Assembly: GCA_031272245.1 (NCBI GenBank)
Contig: JAISUE010000054.1
Coordinates: forward strand, 1-51,427
Length of the DNA stretch: 51,427 bases
Direction: 5' to 3'
From: Bacteroidales bacterium
Lineage (GTDB): Bacteria > Bacteroidota > Bacteroidia > Bacteroidales > P3
In this document: piece by piece, positions 49,480 through 51,427 of the stretch
How positions within the stretch are numbered: position 1 is the first letter of the stretch
Layout of the letters: the number at the start of each line of letters is the position of its first letter
The notes under the pieces: model-generated
The model's input: only the letters and a program-made list of their open reading frames with translations
Databases searched by the model: none
Told to the model about the DNA's origin: nothing
Made by a program: the position numbers and the translations under genes

Positions 49480-49580
49480 AAAACACTTAAAAAAAATTTT
49501 CTCCTTGCCAATCAACAAAATATAAAAATAATTGCAACTTTTTTTTCGCAAAATTAATTTTTTGTATCAAAAAAAAAGTG

Positions 49581-49588
49581 TACCTTTG
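49581..49588 (+). promoter_or_regulatory. Candidate upstream -7 element (TACCTTTG) for AbiE locus
   Basis: TTTG-N16-TACCTTTG. Confidence 0.4.
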
Positions 49589-49659
49589 TAAAACATACAA
49601 AAAAAGTATAATCAGATCTTTAGTAGAAAAAAGATAGGACAGTAAAATTTGTACAGTTT

Positions 49660-49676
49660 CTCGAATATTTTTCGAG
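49660..49676. promoter_or_regulatory. Candidate operator: CTCGAA-TATTT-TTCGAG just upstream of AbiE -7 element
   Basis: Perfect 6-bp inverted repeat near the expected -33 region of the promoter at 49695. Confidence 0.4.
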
Positions 49677-49694
49677 TATATACAAAAAAATTAC

Positions 49695-49702
49695 TATATT
49701 TG
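49695..49702 (+). promoter_or_regulatory. -7 element (TATATTTG) for AbiE locus
   Basis: TATATTTGCAGCC 26 bp upstream of the ATG. Confidence 0.55.
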
Positions 49703-49727
49703 CAGCCGAAATTAAAACGAAAAGAAT

Positions 49728-50360
49728 ATGCTTGATTTAGAGAGGTTTGGTAACATACCCTTTACCTACGCGGCTTTGGAAGAGATGCTGCACGGCTATC
49801 AGTCGCCCTACGACAAGGCGGCGGCGATGGTACGGTGTGGCGACATCGTCCGTTTGAGGAAGGGCTTGTATGTGGTTTCTCCAAAAATCAGCCGCAGGGA
49901 AATCTCGCGCGAACTTGTGGCGAACCATCTGTACCATCCGTCTTATGTTTCGCTCGAATCGGCGCTTGCGTATTACGGCTTGATACCCGAAAGGGTTTAC
50001 ACTGTGCGCTCGGTCTGTATGAAGTTGCGCAAGCAGTACGACACGCCGCTTGGACATTTTGAGTATATCAAAGTTCCTGAAAACTACTACCCGCTTGGCG
50101 TCCGTCAGGAAATTGTAAACAACGAGTACGCTTTTCTGATTGCCACGCCCGAAAAGGCGCTGTGCGACCTGATTCTTGCCACGCCCCGCCTAAGGCTGCA
50201 ATCCGTCCGTGCCATGCAAACCTATCTCGAAGAAGATTTGCGGCTCGATTTCTCGGCAGTAGAGCGGTGGGATACGGAAATTGTGCGGCAGTGCGCGGAG
50301 GCGGGAAAGAAGAAGGTGGAATTGGGGTTGTTGTTGAAATTAATAAATCAATATAATTAA
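49728..50360 (+). CDS. AbiEi-family antitoxin / transcriptional regulator (type IV TA)
   Basis: 'FTYAALEEMLHGYQSPYDKAAAMVRCGDIVRLRKGLYVVSP', 'ISRELVANHLYHPSYVSLESALAYYGLIPERVYTVRSV', 'IATPEKALCDLI'. Confidence 0.88.
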   Translation: MLDLERFGNIPFTYAALEEMLHGYQSPYDKAAAMVRCGDIVRLRKGLYVVSPKISRREISRELVANHLYHPSYVSLESALAYYGLIPERVYTVRSVCMKLRKQYDTPLGHFEYIKVPENYYPLGVRQEIVNNEYAFLIATPEKALCDLILATPRLRLQSVRAMQTYLEEDLRLDFSAVERWDTEIVRQCAEAGKKKVELGLLLKLINQYN

Positions 50361-50367
50361 AAATAAT

Positions 50368-51216
50368 ATGCAAAATAATAATTCAATAGAAAATAACATT
50401 AAAGAAACTGTATTTGCTTCATATCCAAGTAATAAAAAACAAACATATCACTTTGTTGAACAAAAACAAACTTTAAGGTTTAGAAAAAGATTATGGAACA
50501 AAATGAATGAACATAGACCTCGTACTGCACTGATTTTGTATATTTGTGGCATTATTATATTTTCTTATTTATATTATAGAACATATAATTCGAACAACAA
50601 TTCATTTGTTTTTGCAAAAGATATTTATCAAACAAAATTAGAAGATAAAAAACAACAAGACAGCATTAAAATTTATACATTGGAAAAAATTTCTATGCTA
50701 TATGATTCCATTGACTACAAAATTTCTGAAAACAAAATCACATTTGAAATGCCAGATTTGTTTTTTGCACGAACACAAGGTTACAAAGTGTTTAGATATC
50801 GCAATGACATTGGTCAATTTATTGATTTTGAAATTCATAATATTGCACCTCCACACAATATAGCATTTTGTGATAGTCCAAATGTTCTAAACCGTGATGT
50901 AGAATATAAAATTTTCTCATATCCATATGATTCTTCGGTAGTAATTAAAAATATGATAGCCATTGATAAAAAAAAGATAGATGCAGAAATTGATTCCTTA
51001 AATAGTAAACAAATGAACAATATAGTGGAATGGCACTATTTTGATTTCTTGTATTTTAGTATTATAACGCAAACGACCATTGGCTATGGAGATATTTTGC
51101 CCAATACAACTTATATAAGATTTTTGGTAAGTATTCAAGCATTATTGGGTATTTTTTGTACAGTTTTTTTTGTTATCGGGGCATTTGAAAAATGGAAGAA
51201 TAAGGACATTAAATAA
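50368..51216 (+). CDS. Two-TM potassium-channel-like protein with large TM1-to-pore domain
   Basis: TM1 'RTALILYICGIIIFSYLYY'; pore/filter 'FLYFSIITQTTIGYGDILP'; TM2 'FLVSIQALLGIFCTVFFVIGAF'. Confidence 0.88.
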   Translation: MQNNNSIENNIKETVFASYPSNKKQTYHFVEQKQTLRFRKRLWNKMNEHRPRTALILYICGIIIFSYLYYRTYNSNNNSFVFAKDIYQTKLEDKKQQDSIKIYTLEKISMLYDSIDYKISENKITFEMPDLFFARTQGYKVFRYRNDIGQFIDFEIHNIAPPHNIAFCDSPNVLNRDVEYKIFSYPYDSSVVIKNMIAIDKKKIDAEIDSLNSKQMNNIVEWHYFDFLYFSIITQTTIGYGDILPNTTYIRFLVSIQALLGIFCTVFFVIGAFEKWKNKDIK

Positions 51217-51242
51217 ATCATTCAAAATCAAATTTCAACATT

Positions 51243-51427
51243 ATGCTCAATCAAATTTTCCAAAATATGTTCTCCCGCTATTCAATGCGAACAAAAGACG
51301 AGCGCACAAATGCCACTCACGAGGTAATGCAGCAAATCGCGCTTGCAGGCTTGTACAAGGCGGGCTTTTTCGACCGTGCGGCGTTTTACGGCGGTACTTG
51401 CCTGCGCATTTTTCACGGTATGCAGCG
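51243..51427 (+). CDS. AbiEii-type nucleotidyltransferase toxin, truncated by window end
   Basis: MLNQIFQNMFSRYSMRTKDERTNATHEVMQQIALAGLYKAGFFDRAAFYGGTCLRIFHGMQ…; 'FYGGTCLRI' NTase GG(T/S) motif. Confidence 0.82.
   Translation, partial: MLNQIFQNMFSRYSMRTKDERTNATHEVMQQIALAGLYKAGFFDRAAFYGGTCLRIFHGMQ

Noticed and set aside
49737-50373. ORFs overlapping the AbiEi gene (49737-50057 -, 49835-50062 +, 50068-50373 -, 50162-50356 +)
   Set aside because: Expected from higher GC; the AbiEi frame has clear family motifs

Overview
AT-rich Bacteroidota (probably Bacteroidales) chromosomal window. Lineage evidence: -33/-7 promoters of the TTG...TAnnTTTG type, T9SS C-terminal sorting domains, a BspA-like LRR protein and a fused DAHP synthase/chorismate mutase. 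Most of the window is housekeeping: argS, queD, cutA, kdsD/kpsF, recQ, aroB, lptE, a small 2x[4Fe-4S] ferredoxin, an lptF/G-type permease, lpxB, spoIID-like, an isolated rnfA, two LPS-type glycosyltransferases, an OmpA-family protein, uvrB, a PHP phosphatase, a U32 peptidase, DAHPS/CM, prmC, tRNA-Ser(UGA), queE, folD, ackA, a YugP-like protease, a PASTA protein, lpxD, a patatin, a 1496-aa exported protein, GT2, ribD and rnhA. Four places stand out. (1) About 3.4 copies of a 41-bp hairpin-forming tandem repeat lie directly upstream of a DUF6261-like gene, just after tRNA-Ser (30290-31189). (2) At the right edge, an AbiE-type antitoxin and nucleotidyltransferase toxin pair is separated by an AT-rich gene for a two-TM potassium-channel-like protein with a large ectodomain (49728-51427). 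(3) A minus-strand promoter and terminators define a probable transcript in an ORF-poor region (about 1950-2711). (4) TIR-bounded, MITE-like repeats, one carrying three palindromes, bracket the GT2-ribD-rnhA block (46432-49479). All functional calls come from reading the sequence and recalling protein families; no database search was run.
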